DNA of 64,000 bases from Liolophura sinensis. Taxonomy: Eukaryota > Mollusca > Polyplacophora > Chitonida > Chitonidae. The notes under the pieces were generated by a model. That model searched no databases. It worked only from the letters and a program-made list of their open reading frames with translations, and was not told the DNA's origin. Below are positions 54,319-64,000 of this stretch, in pieces. Positions within the stretch are counted from its first letter, which is position 1; each line of letters begins with the position of its first letter. Location: contig NC_088305.1 in NCBI RefSeq assembly GCF_032854445.1, positions 20,447,717 to 20,511,716 on the forward strand. The letters are read 5' to 3'. The position numbers and the translations under genes were made by a program.

Positions 54319-56284
54319 ACAAATGTCACTGAATGACACAATGTCTTGTTAAATGATGAACAAAAATAATCTTCTCTTCAACCTTTCTCGTGGAACTCAT
54401 GAATATGAGATTCTGCGAGCCCATGGAAGTCCGTATACGCAGATGTCGCTTCGTAAGCATATATGCTGTCTGTGTCACATATGGTGGCGACATTTAATGA
54501 ATAAAATTACTATAATAGCCTCTCTGTAAGACGGTGTCAGAGGAGATCACGGAAACGAATGGGAATCTTATGATAAATGTTAAATGAATAAATGAAAGAA
54601 CACGCATACTCTTTATATAATGTACATAAACAGAAGACATCTGATCATCTACACAAGTTGTGCAAATTGAAAACCTCTACAGAGATTAGTACCTTTCAGA
54701 ATCGTGAAGTGTTTTCTGCTGTCGTGTGAGACTTCGGGCTCATCTGTCGATATACCGAGGACACGTTTTGGGAATTACTGGTGCAAGGGGATCTTTAGAG
54801 ATGAAATTGTAAGTTATACATCGGCTGTCATGACCACAAAAGATTTTGATAGATCCGTCTGGACACGGTGGGTGAAGAAACGATGATAAATCGCCCCCAG
54901 TGTGACGTGAATACGTTACATAGACGTGGGCTTACAGCTCAAGGATAAATGCTGCCGGAGCTCAGAGATGGTCCTTACATAACCTTGGCAAGTTCGTCTG
55001 CAAAATTGCGGAGAATAGCGATAGGAACTTGATTGCCAGTGTGGAATGTCGGTGTGAAAGGATCTGACTGGATGACAGCATATAGCAACAGGACTGGACA
55101 CCGTTAGTAAACTCGTGCCATTGCAGCTCATAACGAGGACCAATCTCGGAGACAAGATGGAAGATGTCTGCTCAAACTCCGAAACTTGTCATTAGCCATT
55201 TTCTGACGTCGCCCCTAACCACAGGTTACTCCTAAAAAAGCTTTGTGGCGATTAAAAAGGAGAGTGGCCTCAAAGGGAGGTAATTGGTAGGGTCTTATTG
55301 ACTTTATACATACTTGCATGCAGGCAACCCTGAACAGGATAGAAATTCATATCCTCACCACACTAAATCTCCATTATCTAATAACTCTAGCTCTATCTTG
55401 GTTGGTTGAATACGCCAGTTTATGCAATGATGAAGCGTTTAGGCGTCGCTACGACAATGTTACACACTTCAATCACTCCTGTGCATATGCCCTAGTGGTG
55501 TTATATTTTTGTTTGATGTTAAAGGCCAAAAAAAAAAAGAAAAAAGAAAAAAAAAACATTAACGTAAAGTATATGTCAGATAAAGACCATTACACACTGC
55601 CCATAAAAAACTTTGATTTACTTTTAAAAATAATTTTCAACCTATTAGAATGCTTTTGAAACTTTGTGTTTTACTGTGGCATTTTTTAACCAAAAAACCA
55701 TTGGGGTCCGCTGTTAGATATTATATGTCTATAAACGCATTTGCCGAATGGACCTTGAAACGAACTACTTCTAATTAAAATATGGATGTGACATCACTGA
55801 CACACCCTGGGTCATTACAGAAAATCGTAGAATCTGATGTTTTAGAACCATTTTACTCACTTGGATTAGAATATTTAAAAAAAAGATAAATCGACCTATT
55901 TTCCTTAGCAGTGGCATGTCATCTGATATATACATCATTTTCTGTTCCCTATGCCTTTCAAATCATTCAGTTTTTTTGTTAAATCTGTTTGGCCCAACTT
56001 TGATACATAAACATGCACGCAATGTGAAAAATATTTGGCTTTTTGGTGCGAACTCCCCCCTCCCCCCCATAATGTCGCCTGTTCGATCATTTACCGTGAT
56101 CACTTATGCCCTCGCTACACACTGTCATGAGTGAGTGAACGAGTGCTTGGGGTTTAACGTCGTACCACTGTCATGAGTATTTCCACACAAGATCAAGTTC
56201 CAGCTGCTTCGTAAAACGGGTCAGAGAAGTCAGTTACTGCTTCTGGATAAAAAGCGATTCAGATAAAACAAGTGGCATTCACTA
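54319..56284. other. Non-coding stretch
   Basis: No supported exon. The frames at 54,704-54,886, 54,916-55,155 and 55,318-55,659 lack splice or family support. A fragment of a SINE tail lies at 56,126-56,164. Confidence 0.35.
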
Positions 56285-56915
56285 CTAATGTTGATGATGC
56301 CTCCACTGTGAGGAGTATGGAAGCGTGGCCGACGGTTGCAGTCGGTGCAACCTGCACTGTGAGGAGTATGGAAGCTTGGCAGAGAATTGCGGCCTGGGAT
56401 GTGAGCCTGGGCGAGAATTGCGGTCGCTGAAACCTGCACTGTGACCAGTATGGAAGCGTGGCCGAGAATTGCGGTCGCTCCAACCTGGATTGTAAGTAGA
56501 TGGAAGCCTGGACGAGAATGGCGGCCGCTGCAACCTGCACTGTGAGGAGTATGGAAGCGTGGCAGAGAATTGCGGCCTGGGATGTGAGCAGATGCAAGCC
56601 TGGACGAGAATTGCGGTCGCTGAAACCTGCACTGTGAGCAGTATGGAAGCGTGGCCGAAAATTGCGGTCGCTGCAACCTGGATTGTAAGTAGATGGAAGC
56701 CTGGGCGAGAATTGCGGTCGCTGAAACCTGCACTGTGAGCAGTATGGAAGTGTGGCCGAGAATTGCGGTCGCTGAAGCCTCGCACGGTGAGCAGTATGGA
56801 AGCCTGGACGAGAATTGTGGTCGCTGAAACCTCGCACTATGAGCAGTATGGAAGCCTGGACGAGAATTACGGTCGCTGAAACCTCGCACTGTGAGCAGTA
56901 TGGAAGAATGGACGA
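56285..56915. repeat. Minisatellite, period about 51 bp, open in all three minus frames
   Basis: Units of GAGAATTGCGGTCGCTGAAA CCTGCACTGTGAGCAGTATG GAAGCCTGGAC, with 48- and 51-bp variants. Because the period is a multiple of three and the unit lacks stops, frames of 166-248 codons appear on the minus strand in every phase. Openness in all phases argues for a repeat effect and not a gene. Confidence 0.9.
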
Positions 56916-57885
56916 TACATAAAAGGGTAGGGCAGAAAAAGAAATTAAAAAGGGACAAAAGGCACACCCACAACACATCAAGGCTTAAAATGAAATTTAG
57001 AATATAACTCAGATATAAATCTTCATATTAACATTCTGCTGTCGTCGTTTGAGGTGGTAATGCTATTTTTAAGTTGCTATCTACTTTCCGTAAATGATAG
57101 GTGCTTTTGAAGCGTGGCATGAGAAATTTCCCGTTTTTTAATCTAAATTCTCCTGATTCCACAGTGGATTTCCAAAGAAAATGGGCGCATCTCTTTAGCT
57201 CTGAATTTCTATGGTTTGAGTTCAGACGTTTGAGCGGTTCTAGCATAAAGAGACGTGCGGATAGTCTTATCAGGACGGTCACAACAATAGCTTCAGTCCA
57301 GAATTGCCTAGTTTGCCAGAAGCTAATCGCAGTGATTTTAAATGCGAGAACTTAAATCGACGTCATTATAGCACTACGTCACGGGTTACCTCGGGATAAT
57401 TCCCTCAGACTTTTCTTCTAAAATTTCACACCACTGATGCAGCTGTCTTGGTAGCAGGAAGAAAGCACTGGTATTATGATCTTCTAATGAAGGCTTGTCG
57501 TGTTCATTAGGTGAAATGAAATCTAGAAATTGTTTGGGTTGCCAAAAATACGCAATCCATGTACTGACACAGTAACATTCGTTAGTTCTGTTAGCTTACT
57601 GTCTTGCTTTACTTATTTTTTTTTTTGGTGTGGTACGGTGGCCGATTCCGCAAACTATTTCTGACTTAAGACAAAATTAAAAACCTCTCCACAATGTTTA
57701 CGTTTTGGTACTGCACAGCACAGGATCAAGATGTGCGCATAGTCTTCCATCAGCTGAGATAAATCTATTAAATTCTAAACAGGATCACTAAATCTTTCTT
57801 TTTACCGAATCTTGCCTAAACCGTAGTGCAAAGGGCGTGTAAATGGTTACTATTTAAGCAATTAGAAGAACAATACGCGCATGTT
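56916..57885. other. Non-coding stretch
   Basis: No gene is recognised; frames on both strands at 57,028-57,355 are mirror images of each other without further support. Confidence 0.4.
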
Positions 57886-57887
57886 AC

Positions 57888-58032
57888 AGGGTTTCCCCGG
57901 GCTCTACCCAGTTTCCAACACCATAACACTGGTCGCCGTCTTATAAGTGAAATTTTCTTGAGAACGGCGTAAAACGCCGATCAAATAAATAAATATATAA
58001 ATATATAAATAAATAAATAGATAAATAAATAC
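57888..58032 (+). mobile_element. Meta-type SINE 3' half with long (AAAT)n tail
   Basis: GGGTTTCCCCGGGCTCTACC, CAACACCATAACACTGGTCG, TTGAGAACGGCGTAAAACGC and CAAATAAATAAATATATAAA. 5'-truncated. Confidence 0.9.
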
Positions 58033-58059
58033 AGGAACAGTTAGATATAACAATAGATT

Positions 58060-58335
58060 TACACCATAAAGAGTAAAACTAGAGCACTGACAACAGTGTG
58101 ACAAGTGTCAAACTACGTTTTTACATCTAGAGAAATGCGGCCGTTAATTTACCTGAGTTAGAATTTTATTCTAGAAGTTTATGTGAACGCTTAAACTGTA
58201 GCCAATGACATGCCCTCTAGCACCCTAGAGTCAGCAGAAACAGGTAAAATGTGCTGACTTCAGTGATCTAGAAGTACTCAAAATGCTGTGCTGTCATAAC
58301 CATTAAGATACATTAAAACAATGCAAAGAATAAAA
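58060..58335. repeat. Dispersed repeat family C, copy 1
   Basis: Begins AAGAGTAAAACTAGAGCACT, contains ATTTTATTCTAGAAG and GATCTAGAAGTACTCAAAAT GCTGTGCTGTCAT and ends CATTAAAACAATGCAAAG. Matches the copies at 59,680, 60,070, 61,800 and 62,735. Confidence 0.65.
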
Positions 58336-59315
58336 CCCAAGCTGAGGTAAAATGACAAGAGGCCGTGTTTCATCGGTTACGAGTGACCATTTGCCAATTT
58401 GTCGGTGGTCTCGTTTTGCTGTCTTTCTATGCTGTAGTCTATTATATTTATATTACAATCAGTCCATACAACGTTGATGAATCTTGTAGCGCATGTCTGC
58501 CCTGAAGGCACCGAATCAGCAACGATTAACACGATATAAAGGGAGAATTACAGCTTTGCAAGGCCCAACATGACGTCATTTTACAGGTAAGAACAAGAGG
58601 TGATAACTGTTGTTGAAAACAGGACTATGAGAACGGCTTGTCCCATCTCTCATGGATTTTTTAAATGTTGTTGGTCATTAACATTATTATTAACACTATA
58701 GCATTAAACTTTAAACACGTCACACATTTACATTAATGAATCTGTCTTGACATCTGCGGATGGATTAATTTTAAATAAAAGTGAATGGTCATCTCTGATT
58801 ATTCAAAGAAATTTGTGGAAAAGAACTGCTAGTTTTCGGGAATTGGTTTCAGAAATCTATTGTAGGCTCAGACAAATTGATTGCAGCTACCGTGCCAACA
58901 TATATCTAAACAAAATGTCCCCATTGAAGTTACAATCTACTTCACAGAGCATAATGTTGGTATGCGGGGTCACCCGGCTAGGATTAAACTCGTCACCAAA
59001 TTGTAACCTTAGGAGAAAATGTGGGATTCTTGCGTATTTTTCTGTTGATAAAGAAGTTGTTGACTTGTGATGTCAACCTTAGGTTGTTTTAAGCCAGTCT
59101 GTGTTAATTAAATCAGCTTATAACTTCACATCGTCACATTTTGAATATCTACCGGAAGTCAGCCTTGCGTGTAGTACAACACTCAGGGCATAACCACAGG
59201 GTTCCGTCAATGTACTGGTGATAAACTAAAATCAGGCTGAACATTTAATTAAAACTGATTCGATGTTTAATCTTACCAGCTTAAGTTATCAGTGCGAATT
59301 AATATCCTGTCGCTG

Positions 59316-59575
59316 TCAGAATGATGTGACTAGATGTGGGGAAATCGTTGGCATAGATCCGACTGGGGAAATCGTTGGCATAGATCCGACTGGGGAAATC
59401 GTTGGCATAGATCCGACTGGGGAAATCGTTGGCATAGATCCGATTGGGGAAATCGTTGGCATAGATCTGATTGGGGAAATCGTTGGCATAGATCTGATTG
59501 GGGAAATCGTTGGCATAGATCTGATTGGGAAAATCGTTGGCATAAATCTGATCGGGGAAATCCTTGGCATATCTG
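59316..59575. repeat. Minisatellite, period 27 bp, nine units
   Basis: Unit GGGGAAATCGTTGGCATAGA TCCGACT with few changes. The period is a multiple of three, so all plus frames give nine-residue repeats (GEIVGIDPT in one). The 5' units carry CCGACT and the 3' units CTGATT, so variants are ordered along the array. Confidence 0.95.
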
Positions 59576-59679
59576 ATTACGAGGTTTCGACAGATCTGTC
59601 GTAATTACATGGCTCTATCACTGATAAACCCATTCAACCCAATATATATGGGTTTCACATACTGTATAATTAAAGGCGA

Positions 59680-59982
59680 AGAGCACAGAGACTAAAACCA
59701 GAGCAGCGACGCCAGTGTGACAGCTGGCAATTGGTCAGACGTGAACGATGAAATACGGCCTCTTCTCAAATTACCTCAGTCAAGGTTTTATTCTAACTGT
59801 CCATGTAAATGCATCAATAGTAGCAATTTACATGTCCTCTAGCATCGTGGCTTACGCGGAATTAGGTAAACAAATGCAGTGATGTTTATTGCAATTTATT
59901 AGACGTCGCTAGTCTAGAATTACTCAAAACGCTGTGTTGTCATCCCATTTAACATACAAAAACATTAAAACAATACAAAGGG
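59680..59982. repeat. Dispersed repeat family C, copy 2
   Basis: Shares ACTAAAACCAGAGCAGCGAC, AAGGTTTTATTCTAACTGTC, TCTAGAATTACTCAAAACGC and ACATTAAAACAATACAAAG with the other copies. Confidence 0.65.
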
Positions 59983-60069
59983 ACCAGGGCTCGGGGATGC
60001 TTAGTCCACCAGCAGGGACCAGGGCTCCACCAGGACAATCCAGGTATATGAATTCATACAATATAATTA

Positions 60070-60180
60070 ACGACATACAGCATAGAGAGTAATACCAGAG
60101 CAGCGACCATAGTGTGATAGCCAGGCAAATGGTCACACGTAACAAGTGAAATACGGCCTCTTGTCAATTTGGACTACCTC
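60070..60180. repeat. Dispersed repeat family C, 5' part only
   Basis: GAGAGTAATACCAGAGCAGC GACCATAGTGTGATAG and GTGAAATACGGCCTCTTGTC match copy 2; the remainder is absent. Confidence 0.6.
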
Positions 60181-60324
60181 AGAAGAACGCTTTCCGTTTT
60201 GTTATCATTTTTAGCAGCCACTATTCCCTGCATACGGCACATTCCTGACAAACACCTATCAATACAGCTTAAGGCTTATTGGCCTTGTAACTGATGTGAA
60301 AGCAAAGCTAACAACAGGGGACCA

Positions 60325-60808
60325 AGGCGTTATCCATCCCTGATCCCTGACAGGTTATGCAAAAGACCATACCTGATCCCTGACAGGTTATGCAAAGGCC
60401 ATCTCTGATCCCTGGCAGGTTATGTAAGCCCATCCCTGATCCTTGGCAACTTATGCAAAGACCATGCCTGATCCCAAAGACCATCCCTGATCCCTGGCAG
60501 GTTATGCAAAGGACCGTCCCTGATCTCAAAGACCATACCTGATCCCTGACAGGTTATGCAAAGGCCATCCCTGATACCTGACAGGTTATGCAAAGACCAT
60601 CCCTGATCCCTGGCAGGTTATGTAAAGACCATCCCTGATCCTTGGCAACTTATGCAAAGACCATGCCTGATCCCTGGCAGGTTATGCAAAGACCATCCCT
60701 GATCCCAAAGACCATCCCTGATCCCTGGCAGGTTATGCAAAGACCGTCCCTGATCCCAAAGACCATCCCTGATCCCTGGCAGGTTATGCAAAGACCATTC
60801 CTGCTTCC
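60325..60808. repeat. Minisatellite with two interleaved unit lengths, 32 and 19 bp
   Basis: The long unit CCCTGATCCCTGGCAGGTTA TGCAAAGACCAT alternates in places with a short one, CCCTGATCCCAAAGACCAT, that looks like the long unit with an internal 13-bp deletion. Confidence 0.9.
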
Positions 60809-60850
60809 TGACAGAATCCATTCATTGCACTGTATGTACACTCCCAGCAG

Positions 60851-60852
<2 letters not shown>

Positions 60853-60934
<82 letters not shown>
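60853..60934. repeat. (TA)n microsatellite
   Basis: About 80 bp of TA repeats with one AA interruption near 60,897. Confidence 0.95.
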
Positions 60935-60949
60935 GCAGGAGACAGTCCT

Positions 60950-62298
60950 GTTGTTGACGAAGGTATGTCGTTGGTTTTGGGATAGCCCTGTAGCACTGGC
61001 GACTCGTGCTGGTTTTCTTCGTATCATGTCCTAGCGGCTTTAGCTTTTAGAGCTTGTTCTGGGTCGTACAGTGTAAAGTGTAGCGATTACTCCCGACAAG
61101 ACATTACTTCTATTATCTACTCAACACTCATTATCTAAAGTGGTCTGATTTGACGCCGGCTCACGCCATCAACGTATGTCTTCAGTAGAGTCATCCCTGC
61201 ACTCGCTGACCGCGCATGTCTCTGACAAGTTGATATAACACACCTTTAATGCTTATGAGCCGTTAATAGCAAAGGTAACGCAGTGCAGTTTTTGTCATCA
61301 ATCTTTAAATGAATTCAAGGAATCCCATACGAATGAATGGGTGAATAATTACATGTATATTACATCCGTAATATGTCAGCCATAACGTGTCGAATCCACA
61401 GGTGTTAACACCCACTAGTGTACTTTCTTCAACACTTTGTGGTATCATAGGTAGGCCCTATTGAGTTTATAGAATTAATAAATTATTTGGTATAATGGCT
61501 CTATCTTCTTACTACGTGCAGGACAAGCCTAGTATTCCGTCTTAGAGAATCTCTCACCAAATGTTAAATCTAATGATTCTCTTACAACCCAAAGTTAAGG
61601 AATCCAGCCAGGCGAGTGGCTAATTAGCTGAATAGAAACATGTCAGTCATATACATTATAGATGTAACTCTTATCGGGTTCTCTCCGAAAGCTTAAAACT
61701 TTTCTTCCATAAAATAAAAAAAAAATCACAATCTCCAAAAAGTACTGATTTGTTTTTCCAATGAAGTTAATAAAAAAAACGTGTCCCTCATCATATCCCG
61801 TTATCATTAAAACTAGAACAGCGATGATAGTGTGATATTTGGCGAATGGCCATATGCACGAATCATATACGTTATCATGTTATCACGCCTACGAGAAACC
61901 GGCACAGGGTCTGGTTTTAGAGTAAACTTGAAAAGAAAAGACGTCTAAAATGAAAAAAAAGGCATTATCAAGTAGACAACTTAACACTCTTTTGAATTCT
62001 AAGATGGCTTTATGGACCATACTATCAGAGCTCAAATAGGAAGTTTATTAAACTATAATTACGACACTGAATGTTGAAATAGCTCTTTTTACATATGAAT
62101 AAAAGATTACTCAAAAATTCCTTCCTTCTGCTGAACATCAGGAAAGAAGGGGATGTGACTTCAGAGTTCCTAGATACCGTCAATATGGCACACCGCAATA
62201 TTCAAATCTGAAAATATAAATGAAAGTATGTTTACGCATAGTTTTCAGTTGTCTGTATGGCGAACCTTACTCCATATTTTAGTTTTCTTTTACTTTAA

Positions 62299-62299
<1 letters not shown>
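60950..62299. other. Non-coding stretch
   Basis: No gene is recognised. A 70-bp piece of repeat family C is at about 61,803-61,870. Confidence 0.4.

Positions 62300-62368
<69 letters not shown>
62300..62368. repeat. (TA)n microsatellite
   Basis: About 68 bp of uninterrupted TA repeats. Confidence 0.95.
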
Positions 62369-62372
<4 letters not shown>

Positions 62373-62734
62373 TCGTTTAAACGATGTTACGATGGATTGG
62401 TTTTTTTGCTGCCAAAAGTTTTTTAGTGTATGTCTACTTCAGTCTCAACTTTTTTTACCAAATGTTAACCTTAAATTTCGAGATTACGTAGGTTATGTGA
62501 AAAGGAAATTTCTTATCGCAGTAGTACAGCAACAGCAACAACAACAATGGCAGCGTAAAAACAGTCAAAGAATGTCGTTGCTCCAACCCCATCAATCAAA
62601 CTTCCGCGGCGATGGAAATCTGACGGTTAGAAATCATTGCTACTCTATATACCAGTCTCGGAATCTGTATTATCCAAACGATCAGTCTGCGGTTATTTCG
62701 CGTTGTAATGTCACAAAAATACCTCAGATAATAT

Positions 62735-63135
62735 AAAAGAGAATAGAGAATAAAATCTGGAACACCTCTTGTCTCAGTTAGGTTTTTATTCTCATTGCAG
62801 CAATTCACACGCCTATAAAACAAAATGACATCCCAGTGGGTGTAAAAGGGGCTTACTCACGCTCCATTTGGTCTCCATATCATGTTAACACCATTTTAAC
62901 CCATTGAACACATGTCTAAACGGTGTATTTATGGATAAAAGACGTGTCTTTTGTAAATTTACACTCTTTCAACACCATTAAAACTAAGAGGGCACAATGG
63001 CTTAAGCTGGATTGGGAAGAACACATGCTGTGATGTTAATTACAATTTATTAGACGTCACCGGTCTAGAATTACTTAAGACACTGTTTTGTCATCACATT
63101 TAACAAACAAAAGCATTAAAACAATGCACCTCTAG
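62735..63135. repeat. Dispersed repeat family C, copy with central insertion
   Basis: The 5' part (AGAATAGAGAATAAAATCTG, GTTAGGTTTTTATTCTCATT) and 3' part (CAATTTATTAGACGTCACCG, TCTAGAATTACTTAAGACAC, GCATTAAAACAATGCA) match copy 2 and are separated by extra sequence. Confidence 0.55.
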
Positions 63136-63829
63136 GAAAAAGAACATCAATGTCACCAATTACCTCAGCCTAGACGCTTGACCCGAATGACCGCGATAGC
63201 TTCCGAGGTAGCTCTGATTGGCTGTTGGCAAGTCCTCTCTTTAATCATGACAGCCTCGTTTTCGCTAACAGATCAGGCAATTTAGGTGAGTACCAAGGTT
63301 TTGGGGAATCCCTCACTGACACATGGCCGTACAGCGTACAGCATCACTATCATCGTTATCAAATTACTCCTCTCATGACCTAATATCTGTACTTCAAGCT
63401 AAAATAAGCCTGTGCAAATCTGTGCAATAAATTTTGAAGTAAGAAATGCTGAACTTAACTTCCTTCAACCCACACGGACGGATTGTTTGAAAGTGTGCTT
63501 GGATAACATTGCGCCGTACATCTTGGCCAACGGCCGGGATACAGAAATTCTTTCCTTTTCCAAATGATTCCCTCCCTGAAGAAAGGTAGAACTGACTCAG
63601 CTTATACATTTCGTGGGGTTGTCATGGTTGTGTTGACCATCATGGTCACGTAGGCCTTACTGTGGAGACGAGACGCACTCTCATTGCAGAGGTTGTATTA
63701 CAGCACAGCAGTGCTTCTGTCAGGAGAATTCTCAAGCGATTGCGCTGTCCCTAACTGTCTTAGATCTTGAATCTATAGCTCCATTGCCTGGAGAATATCT
63801 TAGCCATTGAAACAGCGGCAAGTTGAGCA
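63136..63829. other. Non-coding stretch or 5' flank of the edge ORF
   Basis: No gene is recognised. If the ORF at 63,830 is real, this would contain its promoter and 5'UTR; no clear TATA box is seen. Confidence 0.35.
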
Positions 63830-64000
63830 ATGGAGGTAGTCGATATTAGACCCTATGTGGACACAGACCCCTATTACAACTTCCGTTTTTTCGTAGGGAC
63901 GATTGTAGTTCTGTGTATTTTAGGGTGTAAAGTCTTTTTTGCTGCAGCCTGCCGTTTTTGGTGTACAGGTGCATGCTTGTATCAAAATGATGGAAATTGT
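63830..64000 (+). CDS. Possible start of a membrane protein, cut by the window edge
   Basis: ATG at 63,830 in a fair start context (AGCAATGG) opens 57 codons with no stop before the window ends. The product begins with an acidic, aromatic segment (MEVVDIRPYVDTDPYYNF) followed by a hydrophobic stretch (FFVGTIVVLCILGC) that could be a signal anchor or transmembrane helix, then Cys-rich sequence. No family is recognised. It is too short to exclude chance. Confidence 0.3.
   Translation, partial: MEVVDIRPYVDTDPYYNFRFFVGTIVVLCILGCKVFFAAACRFWCTGACLYQNDGNC

Noticed and set aside
54916-55155. 79-codon minus-strand frame
   Set aside because: Another frame of the same segment looks equally protein-like; no splice sites or known motif decide it.
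56230-56981. Three overlapping minus-strand frames of 166-248 codons
   Set aside because: They are all phases of one minisatellite with a period divisible by three.
59263-59604. Nine-residue repeat protein GEIVGIDPT
   Set aside because: 27-bp minisatellite without splice, start or family support.
60642-61034. Frames with poly(YI) stretches
   Set aside because: Translation of (TA)n and the adjoining minisatellite.

Overview
This is eukaryotic, animal DNA. The host sequence is AT-rich and intron-dominated, with dense minisatellites and many copies of one tRNA-headed SINE whose conserved tail ends in 'ACGGCGTAAAACACCAATCA' plus (AAAT)n. That SINE type is familiar from molluscs and some other lophotrochozoans, so I infer a mollusc (or brachiopod-like) genome. 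No prokaryotic features, operons, CRISPR arrays or intact RNA genes are seen.

Region 1 (about 5.4-24.9 kb, minus strand) holds the first five coding exons of a host gene. Splice phases agree at every junction (1, 2, 2, 1) and the joined frame is open for 224 codons. It encodes a signal peptide, an eight-cysteine WSC domain split over three exons, and a PKD-like Ig fold. WSC followed by PKD points to a polycystin-1-like receptor, here without the leucine-rich repeats that precede WSC in vertebrate PKD1. The gene runs off the left edge of the window. Its introns hold SINEs, MITEs, a TA-flanked DNA transposon inserted in a minisatellite, a 57-bp-arm hairpin, and arrays with periods of about 46, 59, 46, 28 and 37 bp.

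Region 2 (about 26.28-43.16 kb) is a decayed, GC-rich Polinton/Maverick bounded by degenerate terminal inverted repeats that carry CRE-type TGACGTCA palindromes. Its surviving genes are a C2H2-finger exon spliced to a protein-primed family B DNA polymerase (plus strand), a packaging-type ATPase (minus) and an integrase with C-terminal chromodomain (minus), plus two unrecognised minus-strand reading frames. I recognise no capsid or protease genes. The element was invaded by an I-like LINE (gag-like ORF1; endonuclease, RT and RNase H in ORF2), by a remnant with an SGNH-hydrolase-like ORF, and by a full-length SINE with a perfect 13-bp target-site duplication. Stops and frameshifts show all of it is dead.

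Region 3 (43.2-64 kb) is mainly non-coding: three copies of a MITE family with long TIRs, a dispersed family at 58-63 kb, SINE pieces (including a tRNA-head-only copy with its own target-site duplication), coding-neutral minisatellites and (TA)n tracts. A short reading frame at the right edge (from 63,830) may be the start of a membrane protein.
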